NCBI GenBank assembly: GCA_016282685.1
Contig: JAEELM010000025.1
Location: 114,542-178,541, forward strand
Length of the DNA stretch: 64,000 bases
Reading direction: 5' to 3'
Source of the DNA: Elusimicrobiaceae bacterium
Lineage (GTDB): Bacteria > Elusimicrobiota > Elusimicrobia > Elusimicrobiales > Elusimicrobiaceae
The notes under the pieces are model-generated. The model did not search any database. It was given only the letters and a program-made list of their open reading frames with translations, and was not told the DNA's origin. Position 1 is the stretch's first letter; each line of letters begins with the position of its first letter. The translations under genes and the position numbers were made by a program. Positions 26,749 through 34,224 of the stretch are shown here, piece after piece.

Positions 26749-26822
26749 TGCGGGGTAGAGAAGCCTGGTATCTCGCAAGGCCCATAACCTTGAGATCACT
26801 GGTTCAAATCCAGTCCCCGCAA
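26749..26822 (+). tRNA. tRNA-Met (CAU), initiator type
   Basis: A 74-nt cloverleaf folds as acceptor TGCGGGG/CCCCGCA, D arm GAGA..TCTC with AGCCTGGTA loop, anticodon stem CAAGG/CCTTG with loop CCCATAA (anticodon CAT), five-base variable loop, and T arm ACTGG/CCAGT with TTCAAAT. The D-loop AGCCTGGTA, the A11-T24 pair and the TTCAAAT T-loop match bacterial initiator tRNA rather than elongator Met or Ile2. Departures are U1-A72 paired instead of the usual 1-72 mismatch, A29-U41 instead of the third G-C pair, and C33 instead of U33. CCA is not encoded. Confidence 0.88.
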
Positions 26823-26836
26823 GTTTTCATAAAGTA

Positions 26837-26862
26837 CCGCCCCCTCTAGAGGGCGGTTTTTT
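26837..26862. terminator. Terminator after the tRNA-Met gene
   Basis: CCGCCC (26837-26842) pairs with GGGCGG (26851-26856), followed by six Ts. The minus-strand pgm gene ends 19 bp beyond and may use the same hairpin. Confidence 0.8.
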
Positions 26863-26880
26863 GCTGAAAAAATAAGGGAT

Positions 26881-28425
26881 TTACTTAAGTATCTGCTGGG
26901 CTTGCTCAATTATTTTTTCCAAGTGTTCCGGGCTCTTATAGGTCTCCGCATAAATCTTTAGAATATTCTCCGTACCTGAAGGTCGCACCAAGAACCAGGA
27001 ATCTTGCAGATAAATTTTTATTCCGTCTGTATCACGCACCTTCTGTACAGTTTCTCCGCAAACTTCTGTGAGCGTTTTAAAATCAGCCGCTTTCAATTCC
27101 TTTACCTTCTTTTTAGTATCCTCATCTGTAGGAACATCTACACGGGTATAATAGGGCGTTCCGTAACGCTCGGTCAGCTGGTTATACAAATCAAAAATAT
27201 CGCCTTCTTTTGCCTGAATCTCCATTAATAAAAATACAGCAAAAATTCCGTCTTTTTCCGTAGTCCAATCGCCCACGCTCATTCCGGCACTTTCTTCACC
27301 TGCCAAAACGTACGTATGTTTGATAAGCCCGGGAACGAAATATTTGAATCCCACATTTACTTCTTCCAGTTTAAGATGATGCGCTTTGGCAATTCGATCC
27401 AGCAAAGACGTTGTTCCCAAAGTGCGTCCTATGGCCGTAGCTCCTGCCACTTTATGATGGCGAATCAAATAGTCTGCCATTACACAAAGTGCATGATTGG
27501 GCGGAATTAAACCACCTTTTTGCGTGGCACAACCAAAACGATCCGCATCAGGGTCAGAAGCCCCGGCAAAGGAACATCCGCCTCCTTCTACCACATCCAA
27601 CAAAGTGGCCATGGGATATTTAGATGACGGGTCCATACGGATTTTTCCATCATGATCAATAGGAATGAAATAGAAGGTAGGATCTATTTCCGTACTGACA
27701 ATATCCATATTGGTAAGTTGATATTTGGCTTTGATAGCTTGATAGAAAGCAAGGCTGGTACCGCCCAACGGATGAACGGCGAATTTTTGGCCGCAATTGG
27801 CAATAGCATCAAAATCAATTTTCTTTCCTAAGGCTGTGATGTAAGGAGTAATAATATCACTGTTTTCAATCAAGCCTTTGGACATAGCTTCCTGCAAAGG
27901 AATTTCTTTTATTTTGGAAGGATCCTGTAAATACTGGTTCGCATATTTTTCAATCAATCCGGTAAGTGCACTATCTGCCGGACCACCGGTGGAAGGGTTG
28001 TATTTTAATCCCATATCTTGCGGCGGATTATGGCTGGCTGTCCCATTCAAACAAGCCACTGCATGCTCTGATAAAATTTCAAATGAAAAAACCGGTGTAG
28101 GAATCGGACGATCCGGCAAAACGACACAAAAACCATTAGCCGTTAATACTTGGGCACAAATTTCAGCCACGGAACGGGACATCAAACGGGTATCTCCCCC
28201 TACTAAAATTTTCCCTTGTATTTTTTTCTCTGTATGGATGCGAGCTACCGCTTGGGCAATTGCTTTTACATGCAAAGCACAAAAGCCGCGTCCTAATTCC
28301 CCTCGATGACCAGAGGTGCCAAACTTAACCGGAGCAACATCTGTGCCGGGATTCCAAAAATTCTGTTCTAAAATTTTTACATCTATTTTTTCCTTTGTAA
28401 GTGTCCCTGCCAATTTACTTACCAT
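26881..28425 (-). CDS. pgm: Phosphoglucomutase (alpha-D-glucose phosphate-specific)
   Basis: The 514-residue enzyme interconverts glucose 1- and 6-phosphate. N-terminal VKFGTSGHRGELGRGF, the phosphoserine loop NGTASHNPPQDMGLKYN, the metal-binding ASDPDADRFGCA, the sugar-binding AGEESAGMSVGDWT and the C-terminal phosphate loop LVRPSGTENILKIYAE are all present. That order and the HNPP form fit the Pgm subgroup rather than phosphomannomutase. It could feed UDP-glucose or glycogen metabolism; the ROK kinase and the GH57 enzyme in this window would be neighbours in that pathway. Confidence 0.95.
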   Translation of the reverse strand: MVSKLAGTLTKEKIDVKILEQNFWNPGTDVAPVKFGTSGHRGELGRGFCALHVKAIAQAVARIHTEKKIQGKILVGGDTRLMSRSVAEICAQVLTANGFCVVLPDRPIPTPVFSFEILSEHAVACLNGTASHNPPQDMGLKYNPSTGGPADSALTGLIEKYANQYLQDPSKIKEIPLQEAMSKGLIENSDIITPYITALGKKIDFDAIANCGQKFAVHPLGGTSLAFYQAIKAKYQLTNMDIVSTEIDPTFYFIPIDHDGKIRMDPSSKYPMATLLDVVEGGGCSFAGASDPDADRFGCATQKGGLIPPNHALCVMADYLIRHHKVAGATAIGRTLGTTSLLDRIAKAHHLKLEEVNVGFKYFVPGLIKHTYVLAGEESAGMSVGDWTTEKDGIFAVFLLMEIQAKEGDIFDLYNQLTERYGTPYYTRVDVPTDEDTKKKVKELKAADFKTLTEVCGETVQKVRDTDGIKIYLQDSWFLVRPSGTENILKIYAETYKSPEHLEKIIEQAQQILK

Positions 28426-28453
28426 AAAATTGTCTCCCTATGATATGTTAAGG

Positions 28454-28482
28454 TTGCGATTTTTTTTCTCTTTTTCTATGAT
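28454..28482 (+). promoter_or_regulatory. Promoter of the outer-membrane protein gene
   Basis: TTGCGA (28454-28459), 17-base spacer rich in T, TATGAT (28477-28482). The start codon at 28519 lies about 30 bases past the expected start of transcription. Confidence 0.6.
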
Positions 28483-28518
28483 ATTATATATACGAAGATT
28501 TATCAAATGGAGCCTATT

Positions 28519-29217
28519 ATGAAGAAAATACTTGCCTTATTTGCTGTTCTCTGTGTTGCTACCGCAACTTATGCTACCAATATGGGAGACGATTTTTATA
28601 ACCATTACTCTCCATCTTCCAATTTAGCAGCCTATAACCGGGATTTAAACTCTTTAATTGGGGTAGCAGATTTCCATACCGGGCGTGCTGCCAATTTCCC
28701 GGCTATCAGTATCGGGGCTTCCATAGGTGTGTTTAAACCGTCGGGAGATAATGATATTTCCTCCGACAGTTACACTGTTTTGCCCTTTATAATAGCAGAA
28801 ACTAAAATCCCTGTTATCAATGTAGGCGTAGCTGTGCGCGGCACTAGCATGAGTGGCTACCGGTCTATCGGTGGTGGTTTAACTTATCAAATGGATATTT
28901 TGGAAATTGTCAATTTATCCTTTGGGGCCTTTTATGATAACGGCCGTACCGACTATTACACTTCGGACCATTACTCCGCCTCCGCTATTGCTTCCACAAC
29001 CATTTTGGCCCTTACTCCTTATGCCGGGGTAGGGTACGATTACGGTAAATTGGCTACCCGCGGGTTTGGAACCAACAATCGTGATACTTCCGACGGGCAA
29101 GCCCGTGCCATGGTGGGAGTAAAAATTCATCCGTTCCCGTTATTTTCCGGCTTTGTAGCCTATACCGTTACCAAAGACAATCACGGTTTTACAGGTGGTT
29201 TAGGCCTTAGTTTTTAA
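28519..29217 (+). CDS. Small outer-membrane beta-barrel protein, function unknown
   Basis: I use the ATG at 28519, 6 bases after GGAG. The 232-residue precursor begins MKKILALFAVLCVATATYA, a signal peptide. The mature protein has alternating beta strands rich in Gly, Tyr and Phe (AISIGASIGVF, YRSIGGGLTYQM, YAGVGYDYGKL, VAYTVTKDNHGFTGGLGLSF) and ends in Phe, as expected of an outer-membrane barrel. No family is recognised. It has its own promoter, and murB follows 2 bp after its stop. Confidence 0.75.
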   Translation: MKKILALFAVLCVATATYATNMGDDFYNHYSPSSNLAAYNRDLNSLIGVADFHTGRAANFPAISIGASIGVFKPSGDNDISSDSYTVLPFIIAETKIPVINVGVAVRGTSMSGYRSIGGGLTYQMDILEIVNLSFGAFYDNGRTDYYTSDHYSASAIASTTILALTPYAGVGYDYGKLATRGFGTNNRDTSDGQARAMVGVKIHPFPLFSGFVAYTVTKDNHGFTGGLGLSF

Positions 29218-29219
29218 TC

Positions 29220-30128
29220 ATGACTTATAAAGATACATTAAAAGAATTTTTTGGAGAAAATTGCTTATTTGGGGAACCTATGTCCTCCCATACAACCTAT
29301 CGGGCGGGAGGACCGGCGGAAGTATATCTCTATCCGCAAACCAAAGAAGAATGGAGTTTCGTGCTGAAACTGGCCCGAACGGAAAACATCCCCTTACGCA
29401 TCATTGGCTTTGGTTCTAACATTCTGGTCAGCCAAAACGGAATTGGTGGCATCACCTGTTCTACCAAAAAAATGGACCATATTTCCTTAACGGGAGATAC
29501 CATTCAAGCTCAAGCCGGGGCAGCATTAGATAAGGTATGTGAAATGGCCTGTAAGGCCGGATTAAGCGGCATGGAAAAACTATCGGGCATTCCCGGCAGC
29601 GTGGGTGGCGCCGTATACATGAATGCCGGTGCTTTTGGGCAAGAAACTTTCGATTGTTTGGAGTATTTTGATGTAATTGATTGGGAAGGCCGCCCTGCAA
29701 CTTTTCTAAAAAGTGATATCAAATACGGTTATCGCAAAGTAGAAGGAATTGAAAATTATATTATTTTATCAGCCGGGTTTAAACTACCAAAAGGGGATTA
29801 TACCCAATTAATTGCCGCGCGCAATACCATACAGCACAACCGTTTGGAAAAGCAACCTTTGGAATACCCTTCCGCCGGTAGTGTATTCAAACGTCCGGTC
29901 AATGATTACGCTTCCCGACTGATTGATGAAGCCGGTTTACGCGGATTGTCTATCGGCGGAGCAAAAGTCTCGGAAAAACATGCAGGTTTTATCGTAAATT
30001 TCAATCGGGCTTCCGCCTTGGATATTAAATTGCTCATTGATAAAGTACGCCAAGAAGTAAAAACAAAATTTGGAGTAGAATTGGAATTAGAACAAATTTT
30101 GTGGGGCAATTTCGACGAAGCGCATTAA
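29220..30128 (+). CDS. murB: UDP-N-acetylenolpyruvoylglucosamine reductase
   Basis: MurB makes UDP-MurNAc, using NADPH and FAD. The 302 residues contain TTYRAGGPAEVYLYP, the FAD-binding IIGFGSNILVS, GMEKLSGIPGSVGGAVYMNAGAFG, and SAGSVFKRP with the catalytic serine. The C-terminal LIDEAGLRGLSIGGAKVSEKHAGFIVN follows. Length and motifs match the family. It starts 2 bp after the barrel protein gene and ends 70 bp before tRNA-Asp. Confidence 0.97.
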   Translation: MTYKDTLKEFFGENCLFGEPMSSHTTYRAGGPAEVYLYPQTKEEWSFVLKLARTENIPLRIIGFGSNILVSQNGIGGITCSTKKMDHISLTGDTIQAQAGAALDKVCEMACKAGLSGMEKLSGIPGSVGGAVYMNAGAFGQETFDCLEYFDVIDWEGRPATFLKSDIKYGYRKVEGIENYIILSAGFKLPKGDYTQLIAARNTIQHNRLEKQPLEYPSAGSVFKRPVNDYASRLIDEAGLRGLSIGGAKVSEKHAGFIVNFNRASALDIKLLIDKVRQEVKTKFGVELELEQILWGNFDEAH

Positions 30129-30155
30129 CTGCTCACGGCCGTTCTTCATAAAAGT

Positions 30156-30184
30156 TTGACGCAGGAAAAAAATTAAGATACAAT
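30156..30184 (+). promoter_or_regulatory. Promoter of tRNA-Asp
   Basis: TTGACG (30156-30161), 17-base spacer, TACAAT (30179-30184). Initiation would fall about 8 bases before the mature tRNA. The bases TTGACGCAGGA here recur at 30455-30465. Confidence 0.75.
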
Positions 30185-30198
30185 ATATACATAGTTAA

Positions 30199-30273
30199 GG
30201 AGTCGTGGTGTAGCCTGGTTAACACGCTGCCCTGTCAAGGCAGAGACCGCGAGTTCGAATCTCGTCGACTCCG
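30199..30273 (+). tRNA. tRNA-Asp (GUC)
   Basis: A 75-nt cloverleaf with acceptor GGAGTCG/CGACTCC, D arm GTGT/ACAC, anticodon stem CTGCC/GGCAG with loop CTGTCAA (anticodon GTC), variable loop AGACC, T arm GCGAG/CTCGT with TTCGAAT, and discriminator G73. CCA is not encoded. Confidence 0.95.
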
Positions 30274-30306
30274 TATGAATTTGAAACCCGCCTTGTGCGG
30301 GTTTTT
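30256..30306 (+). repeat. Repeat copy R1: tRNA-Asp 3' end plus terminator
   Basis: The segment starts in the T loop of tRNA-Asp, runs through CGAATCTCGTCGACTCCG and continues through a GTATGAATTTG linker into the terminator. A close copy, R2, lies 210 bp downstream, and a degenerate copy of the linker and terminator part, R3, lies near 31.1 kb. Confidence 0.85.
30284..30306 (+). terminator. Terminator after tRNA-Asp
   Basis: AAACCCGC (30284-30291) pairs with GCGGGTTT (30297-30304) and runs into TTTTT. It is part of repeat copy R1. Confidence 0.8.
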
Positions 30307-30326
30307 AAATTTATGGGGAGTATCGA

Positions 30327-30350
30327 GCGGCATAAACTGCTTTATGCCGC
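30327..30350. repeat. Perfect 10-bp hairpin between R1 and R2
   Basis: GCGGCATAAA (30327-30336) and TTTATGCCGC (30341-30350) are exact inverted copies around CTGC. No T tract follows, so it is not an obvious terminator. Just beyond it (30352-30365) is an inverted, nearly exact copy of the tRNA-Asp T-arm sequence TTCGAATCTCG. Confidence 0.75.
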
Positions 30351-30465
30351 GTCGAGATTCGAAGCCCGGAGCGATGTTTTTGTTTGAGCGTGCGTAAGCC
30401 GCGAAAGGCAAAAACCGCGAAGGCGGTCCCGAGAGCGCGATTCCCGTCAAGAAATTGACGCAGGA

Positions 30466-30517
30466 CGAATCTCGTCGACTCCGTATGGATTTGAAAACCT
30501 GCCTAGTGCGGGTTTTT
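30466..30517 (+). repeat. Repeat copy R2: relic of the tRNA-Asp 3' end and terminator
   Basis: CGAATCTCGTCGACTCCG is repeated exactly, followed by a slightly altered linker and a terminator hairpin with one G-T pair and its own T tract. It is preceded by TTGACGCAGGA (30455-30465), which is also found in the tRNA-Asp promoter. R2 therefore looks like a tRNA-Asp duplicate that lost everything from the spacer to the T loop. No functional tRNA can form. Confidence 0.75.
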
Positions 30518-30609
30518 GTTTTATGCTAAAAGCACTTATCAATAGATAACGCAAATACGAATTGAAATATTCTATAATAAAAACATCTCTAATTATGTTG
30601 GAGGAAACC

Positions 30610-30843
30610 ATGTACGAGTACAAAGTAATTTCGGGGGACATAGACAAATCAAAGACTGAAAAATCTATTTCCAACATCCTAGAAGAAACACTCAATTCTC
30701 TCCAGAGAGAAGGATGGGAATTCTATCAACATGCCACAATAACAGAAGTAATTCCTCCAGGATGTTTGGAAGCATTTTTGTTCCATAAAGATGTCTCATA
30801 TAAACTTCACCAAACATTTATTTTTAGAAGAACAAAAAAATGA
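30610..30843 (+). CDS. Small DUF4177-like protein
   Basis: A 77-residue protein starting MYEYKVISGDIDKS, preceded by a strong GGAGGA RBS five bases from ATG; an upstream in-frame start at 30562 lacks one. The pattern YKVI...LNSLQREGWEFYQHATI...TFIFRRTKK matches the short DUF4177-type fold (a ferredoxin-like strand, helix with GWE, final strand ending in Arg/Lys). Function is unknown in that family. It is AT-rich compared with the housekeeping genes and overlaps the next small gene by ATGA. Confidence 0.65.
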   Translation: MYEYKVISGDIDKSKTEKSISNILEETLNSLQREGWEFYQHATITEVIPPGCLEAFLFHKDVSYKLHQTFIFRRTKK

Positions 30844-31013
30844 ACTGGACTAATATTTTTCAGCGAATAGTAGTTGAATTTTTATTACCGGCACTGTTCT
30901 TTTTGGCAATTATATTCTTCATCATCAGTTGGTTTAGACGAGAAATCAAGCGATATAAAAAAGAAATAAAAAAATTGTCTAGTTGGGAGAGGTATTTCCA
31001 CAACGATGAATAA
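30840..31013 (+). CDS. 57-residue single-span membrane protein
   Basis: An ATG overlapping the stop of the DUF4177-like gene (ATGA) opens a frame of 57 residues ending at TAA 31011-31013. It begins MNWTNIFQRIVVEFLLPALF, continues with a hydrophobic segment (about 11-31) and ends in a strongly basic amphipathic stretch (RREIKRYKKEIKKLSSW). The stop-start overlap is the best evidence that it is translated. No family is recognised; a partner of the upstream gene is a reasonable inference. Confidence 0.5.
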   Translation: MNWTNIFQRIVVEFLLPALFFLAIIFFIISWFRREIKRYKKEIKKLSSWERYFHNDE

Positions 31014-31118
31014 GACGTTCCTTTTGTCGTTATGTAAGAATATCTTGACACATTGTGAAATCTCTAAAACCCGCCGGAGCCAAAGAATAAGCACTGTGCT
31101 ACCCAAAAACTACACCCA

Positions 31119-31161
31119 CCGTATGAATTTAAAAGACACCTTGCGCAGATTTTTGAATTTA
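31119..31161 (+). repeat. Repeat copy R3: degenerate tRNA-Asp downstream sequence
   Basis: CCGTATGAATTT followed by a decayed hairpin, TTTTT and AATTTA aligns with the sequence just after tRNA-Asp (30271-30313) at roughly four fifths identity. The tRNA part itself is missing. Together with R2 it brackets the two small genes at 30.6-31.0 kb. Confidence 0.55.
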
Positions 31162-31183
31162 CCGATGAAAAAAGCATGATACT

Positions 31184-32260
31184 ATGAAAGAACATATTGC
31201 ATATTTTGATGTATTGCGAGTGATAGCGATTTTTGCAGTTATCACATTACATGTTGCAACCGCACATTTCTATGATACGGACGTGCTTTCTTTTACTTGG
31301 GGAGTGTCAAATATGTTGGACGGCCTCGTCAGGTGGGGAGTTCCCGTTTTCGTAATGATTTCAGGTGCCCTATTTTTGGATCCCACGAGGGAAATTGATT
31401 TTCATAAATTATATTCCAAAAACATTTTTCATATCGCGTGTGCCCTTCTATTTTGGTCTATCTGTTATGCGGGAGTAGGTTTTATAACAGGACCTTCCCA
31501 AGGAAATATAGAAAAGTTATTGTCTCACATAGTAATCGGGCATTTCCATCTCTGGTTTCTCTATATGTTGTTGGGATTATATATGATAGTTCCGTTATTA
31601 CGTCCCATTTGCCGGGATATCAAATTGGTACACTACTTTTTGCTACTTAGTTTATTCTTCTCGTTTTTAATTCCCACTATTGTGAAAATTTTGACAGGAT
31701 TGGACTTAACGTTCCCCAATTCCATCTATTCTAAAAGTTTGCGAGTGGTAAATAGGTTATTCGAGCAAACTCATTTCCATTTTACATTGGGTTATGCCGC
31801 CTATTTTGTATTGGGCTACTACATACACAATTTGCAATTATCAGCCAACCAACGAAAAGTCCTTTATCTGTTGGGCATTTTAGGATGGGAATGTTCTGTT
31901 CTCTTTACACAATTTGTCAGTCGTACCACTCACCAACTTTTTGATTTTTATACAGGATGGGATGTAATGTTACCCATATTATTCGAAACATCAGCTGTAT
32001 TTGTTTTCGTCAAATATCATATCCATATGTTACCCGCCAAATTAATATCGGTTTTTAATTATTTATCTAAATGCGTTTTGGGAATTTATTTAGTACATGT
32101 TGGGGTACAAAGCTGTTTGGATGTGTGTTTTAACTTGTCCAGCACCAGTTTTAATCCGCTATTTTCCATTCCGCTCATTACTTTCCTTGTATTCATTTTG
32201 TCATGGGCCTTTGTAGAAATCATTAGACGTATTCCTCTGTTAAATAAATACATTATCTAA
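31184..32260 (+). CDS. Membrane acyltransferase (acyltransferase 3 family)
   Basis: A 358-residue polytopic protein with about ten membrane segments. The family signature lies in the first segment: YFDVLRVIAIFAVITLH, with Arg12 and the catalytic-type His23 spaced R-X10-H. RWGVPVFVMISGALFL and HLWFLYMLLGLYMIVPLL follow, as in WecH/OafA O-acetyltransferases that modify surface glycans. Substrate is unknown. No clear RBS is seen; the gene is AT-rich and stands alone downstream of the tRNA-Asp repeats. Confidence 0.85.
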   Translation: MKEHIAYFDVLRVIAIFAVITLHVATAHFYDTDVLSFTWGVSNMLDGLVRWGVPVFVMISGALFLDPTREIDFHKLYSKNIFHIACALLFWSICYAGVGFITGPSQGNIEKLLSHIVIGHFHLWFLYMLLGLYMIVPLLRPICRDIKLVHYFLLLSLFFSFLIPTIVKILTGLDLTFPNSIYSKSLRVVNRLFEQTHFHFTLGYAAYFVLGYYIHNLQLSANQRKVLYLLGILGWECSVLFTQFVSRTTHQLFDFYTGWDVMLPILFETSAVFVFVKYHIHMLPAKLISVFNYLSKCVLGIYLVHVGVQSCLDVCFNLSSTSFNPLFSIPLITFLVFILSWAFVEIIRRIPLLNKYII

Positions 32261-32293
32261 ATTTCACTACCGGGATTTTGAAATAGACGAATG

Positions 32294-33565
32294 CTATTCG
32301 TTTTTGAGCGCTTCTACAGGTTTAAGCTTGGCAGCCTGCCAGGCCGGATATAAGGCAAATAAGAAACTGGTCACCAAAGCAATTAACACCGAACCGACTA
32401 CCACCCACCATGAGAAGGTCATTTGGCTGGTATCTTCGGCCAGGTGTAGTACAGCTAAATACCCCAAAATCATACCTGCTATAGCCCCACACAAGCCTAG
32501 CAACATGGCTTCCACTACAAATTGAAATAAAATGTCTTTACGAGAAGCCCCCAATGCACGGCGGATACCGATTTCTTTCGTGCGTGAAAAAATAACCGCC
32601 ATGGTCACGTTCATAATACCGATACCGCCCGCAATCATAGCTATAATACCCATAAATAGCATATTATTTAAGGACTTGCGTGCGTCTTTAAGACGTTCTT
32701 CCAATTTTTCATAAAAGAACTCTATTTCCGGTTTTTCCTTTGGACCGAATTGAGAGCGCAAATAACTGGAAAGAGATTTACCGGCGGTGCGGGCAGTTGA
32801 CTCTTTGCCCGTGACGATTCGAATATTGGTACTTCCTTTTCCTTCGTCAGAAGCAAACAAATCATACCACGTAGTGTAGGGAATATACAGGGTAGAATCA
32901 CGTTCTTGATCTTTTTTGAATCGGGCGTCTTTTTCGATAGGAGGTATATGCAAAAGCCCCACCACTGTAAAAGTTTCGTTACGTACAATAATCTGCTGAT
33001 TTAACAAATGATGGTGTTGTGTATAATCGGTTAATTTAACTGTCTTTTCTCCGTAATCATCTCCGTCACTCCACAGTTTACGCTTTTCCTTTTCGTTAGG
33101 ATATACCGTTAGCACAATTACTCGATGTTTATTTTCCACATCTTGCCAATTAATAAACCGCCCTTCCAATTTATAAACAAAGTTAGAATCCTTCCAAGTA
33201 GGCATAATTCCTTTGATAGCACATCCCGCCAGCAGTTGCCCTTTGTGGGAAAGGCGCGACCCCCACCAGCCACCCCACAACCATTCATTGTCTGTGGTAA
33301 ACGACAAAGAACTTCCTTCCGGCAAGCGAAAACTTAAATCTTTGTATTGGGTAAGCCCTAGCGGATGGTTCGTTTCCGTATCTACACGCCCCACGCCGGC
33401 CAGAGCCGCACTTTTATCCAACTGCCGGTAACGTTGACTGAGCACACTAAGCGTATAAAAAAATGTAGCAATCCCAATTGCAATAGCAAAGAAACTTAAA
33501 AAGCTACGCATCTTGTGCGCCCAAATCTCCGCCCAACCGGTAGCCATTAAGTCGGGCAATCTCAT
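32294..33565 (-). CDS. MacB-type ABC transporter permease
   Basis: The 423-residue subunit has one N-terminal membrane segment (FLSFFAIAIGIATFFYTL), a periplasmic MacB_PCD domain (about 45-270) and three C-terminal segments in an FtsX domain, including GGIGIMNVTMAVIFSRTKEIGIRRALGASRKDIL. This is the mechanotransmission type of exporter. Its ATG overlaps the stop of the ATPase gene by 4 bp. Substrate unknown; antibiotics, lipoproteins, siderophores or peptides are all possible. Confidence 0.9.
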   Translation of the reverse strand: MRLPDLMATGWAEIWAHKMRSFLSFFAIAIGIATFFYTLSVLSQRYRQLDKSAALAGVGRVDTETNHPLGLTQYKDLSFRLPEGSSLSFTTDNEWLWGGWWGSRLSHKGQLLAGCAIKGIMPTWKDSNFVYKLEGRFINWQDVENKHRVIVLTVYPNEKEKRKLWSDGDDYGEKTVKLTDYTQHHHLLNQQIIVRNETFTVVGLLHIPPIEKDARFKKDQERDSTLYIPYTTWYDLFASDEGKGSTNIRIVTGKESTARTAGKSLSSYLRSQFGPKEKPEIEFFYEKLEERLKDARKSLNNMLFMGIIAMIAGGIGIMNVTMAVIFSRTKEIGIRRALGASRKDILFQFVVEAMLLGLCGAIAGMILGYLAVLHLAEDTSQMTFSWWVVVGSVLIALVTSFLFALYPAWQAAKLKPVEALKNE

Positions 33566-34224
33566 AAAATTTTACCGTCCTTCATATGAATCGTGCGGTG
33601 GGTGCCCGCTGCAATTTTGGGATCATGGGTAACCATGATAATTGTCATACCGTTTTTGTTTAAATCTTGCAGTAAATCTAAAATATCGGCACTGGATTTG
33701 GAATCCAAATTCCCGGTAGGTTCATCCGCTAAGATGATAGACGGATTATTGGCCAAGGAACGTGCGCACGCCACACGCTGGCATTGCCCACCGGACAATT
33801 GTAAAGGCGTACTGTGTAGCTTTTTTTCCAGTCCCACCCGTACGGCCAGTTCGCGCGCCCGCGGCAAAATATCTGCGCGTGGCATATCGCTGTAACGCAT
33901 AGGCAAGGCAATATTTTCCAACACCGACAAGCGCGGCATTAGATTAAAAGATTGGAAAATAAACCCGATGTGGTTACGTCTAAGCTGAGTACGGCGGGCA
34001 TCATTTAACCGGGCAGTAGGTACGCCTTCTAACAAGTATTCCCCTCCTGTCGGCTCATCTAATAACCCTAAAATATTTAATAACGTACTTTTGCCGCAAC
34101 CGCTGGGGCCCATAATGGACACAAATTCCCCTTGTTTAATAGACAATGATACCTCATCTAACGCACGAAAATTTTGCGCTGAAGAATATATTTTGATAAG
34201 TTTTTTACACTGTGCTATTACCAT
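33562..34224 (-). CDS. MacB/LolD-type ABC transporter ATPase
   Basis: A 220-residue ATPase. Walker A GPSGCGKST is near residues 39-47, Q-loop in GFIFQSFNLMPRLSVLENIALP, signature LSGGQCQRVACARSL, Walker B IILADEPTGNLD, and H-loop in MVTHD. The form is that of LolD or the separate ATPase of MacB-like exporters. The GTG-type or ATG start at 34224 overlaps the adaptor gene by 7 bp. It works with the permease downstream and the adaptor and TolC genes upstream. Confidence 0.95.
   Translation of the reverse strand: MVIAQCKKLIKIYSSAQNFRALDEVSLSIKQGEFVSIMGPSGCGKSTLLNILGLLDEPTGGEYLLEGVPTARLNDARRTQLRRNHIGFIFQSFNLMPRLSVLENIALPMRYSDMPRADILPRARELAVRVGLEKKLHSTPLQLSGGQCQRVACARSLANNPSIILADEPTGNLDSKSSADILDLLQDLNKNGMTIIMVTHDPKIAAGTHRTIHMKDGKIL

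Noticed and set aside
30235..30450. 71-residue minus-strand frame over the tRNA-Asp 3' end (tail RRDSNSRSLP)
   Set aside because: It reads the antisense of tRNA-Asp and its repeat; this is a well-known spurious ORF type, with no RBS.
30310..30465. Structured RNA (riboswitch or small RNA) between R1 and R2
   Set aside because: There is one perfect hairpin and several inverted tRNA fragments, but no promoter, T tract or known aptamer pattern.
30256..31161. Clean attL/attR pair of an integrative element at tRNA-Asp
   Set aside because: No integrase is present, R3 lacks the tRNA segment, and R2 also shares promoter bases, which favours local duplication and decay. It is kept only as an open finding.
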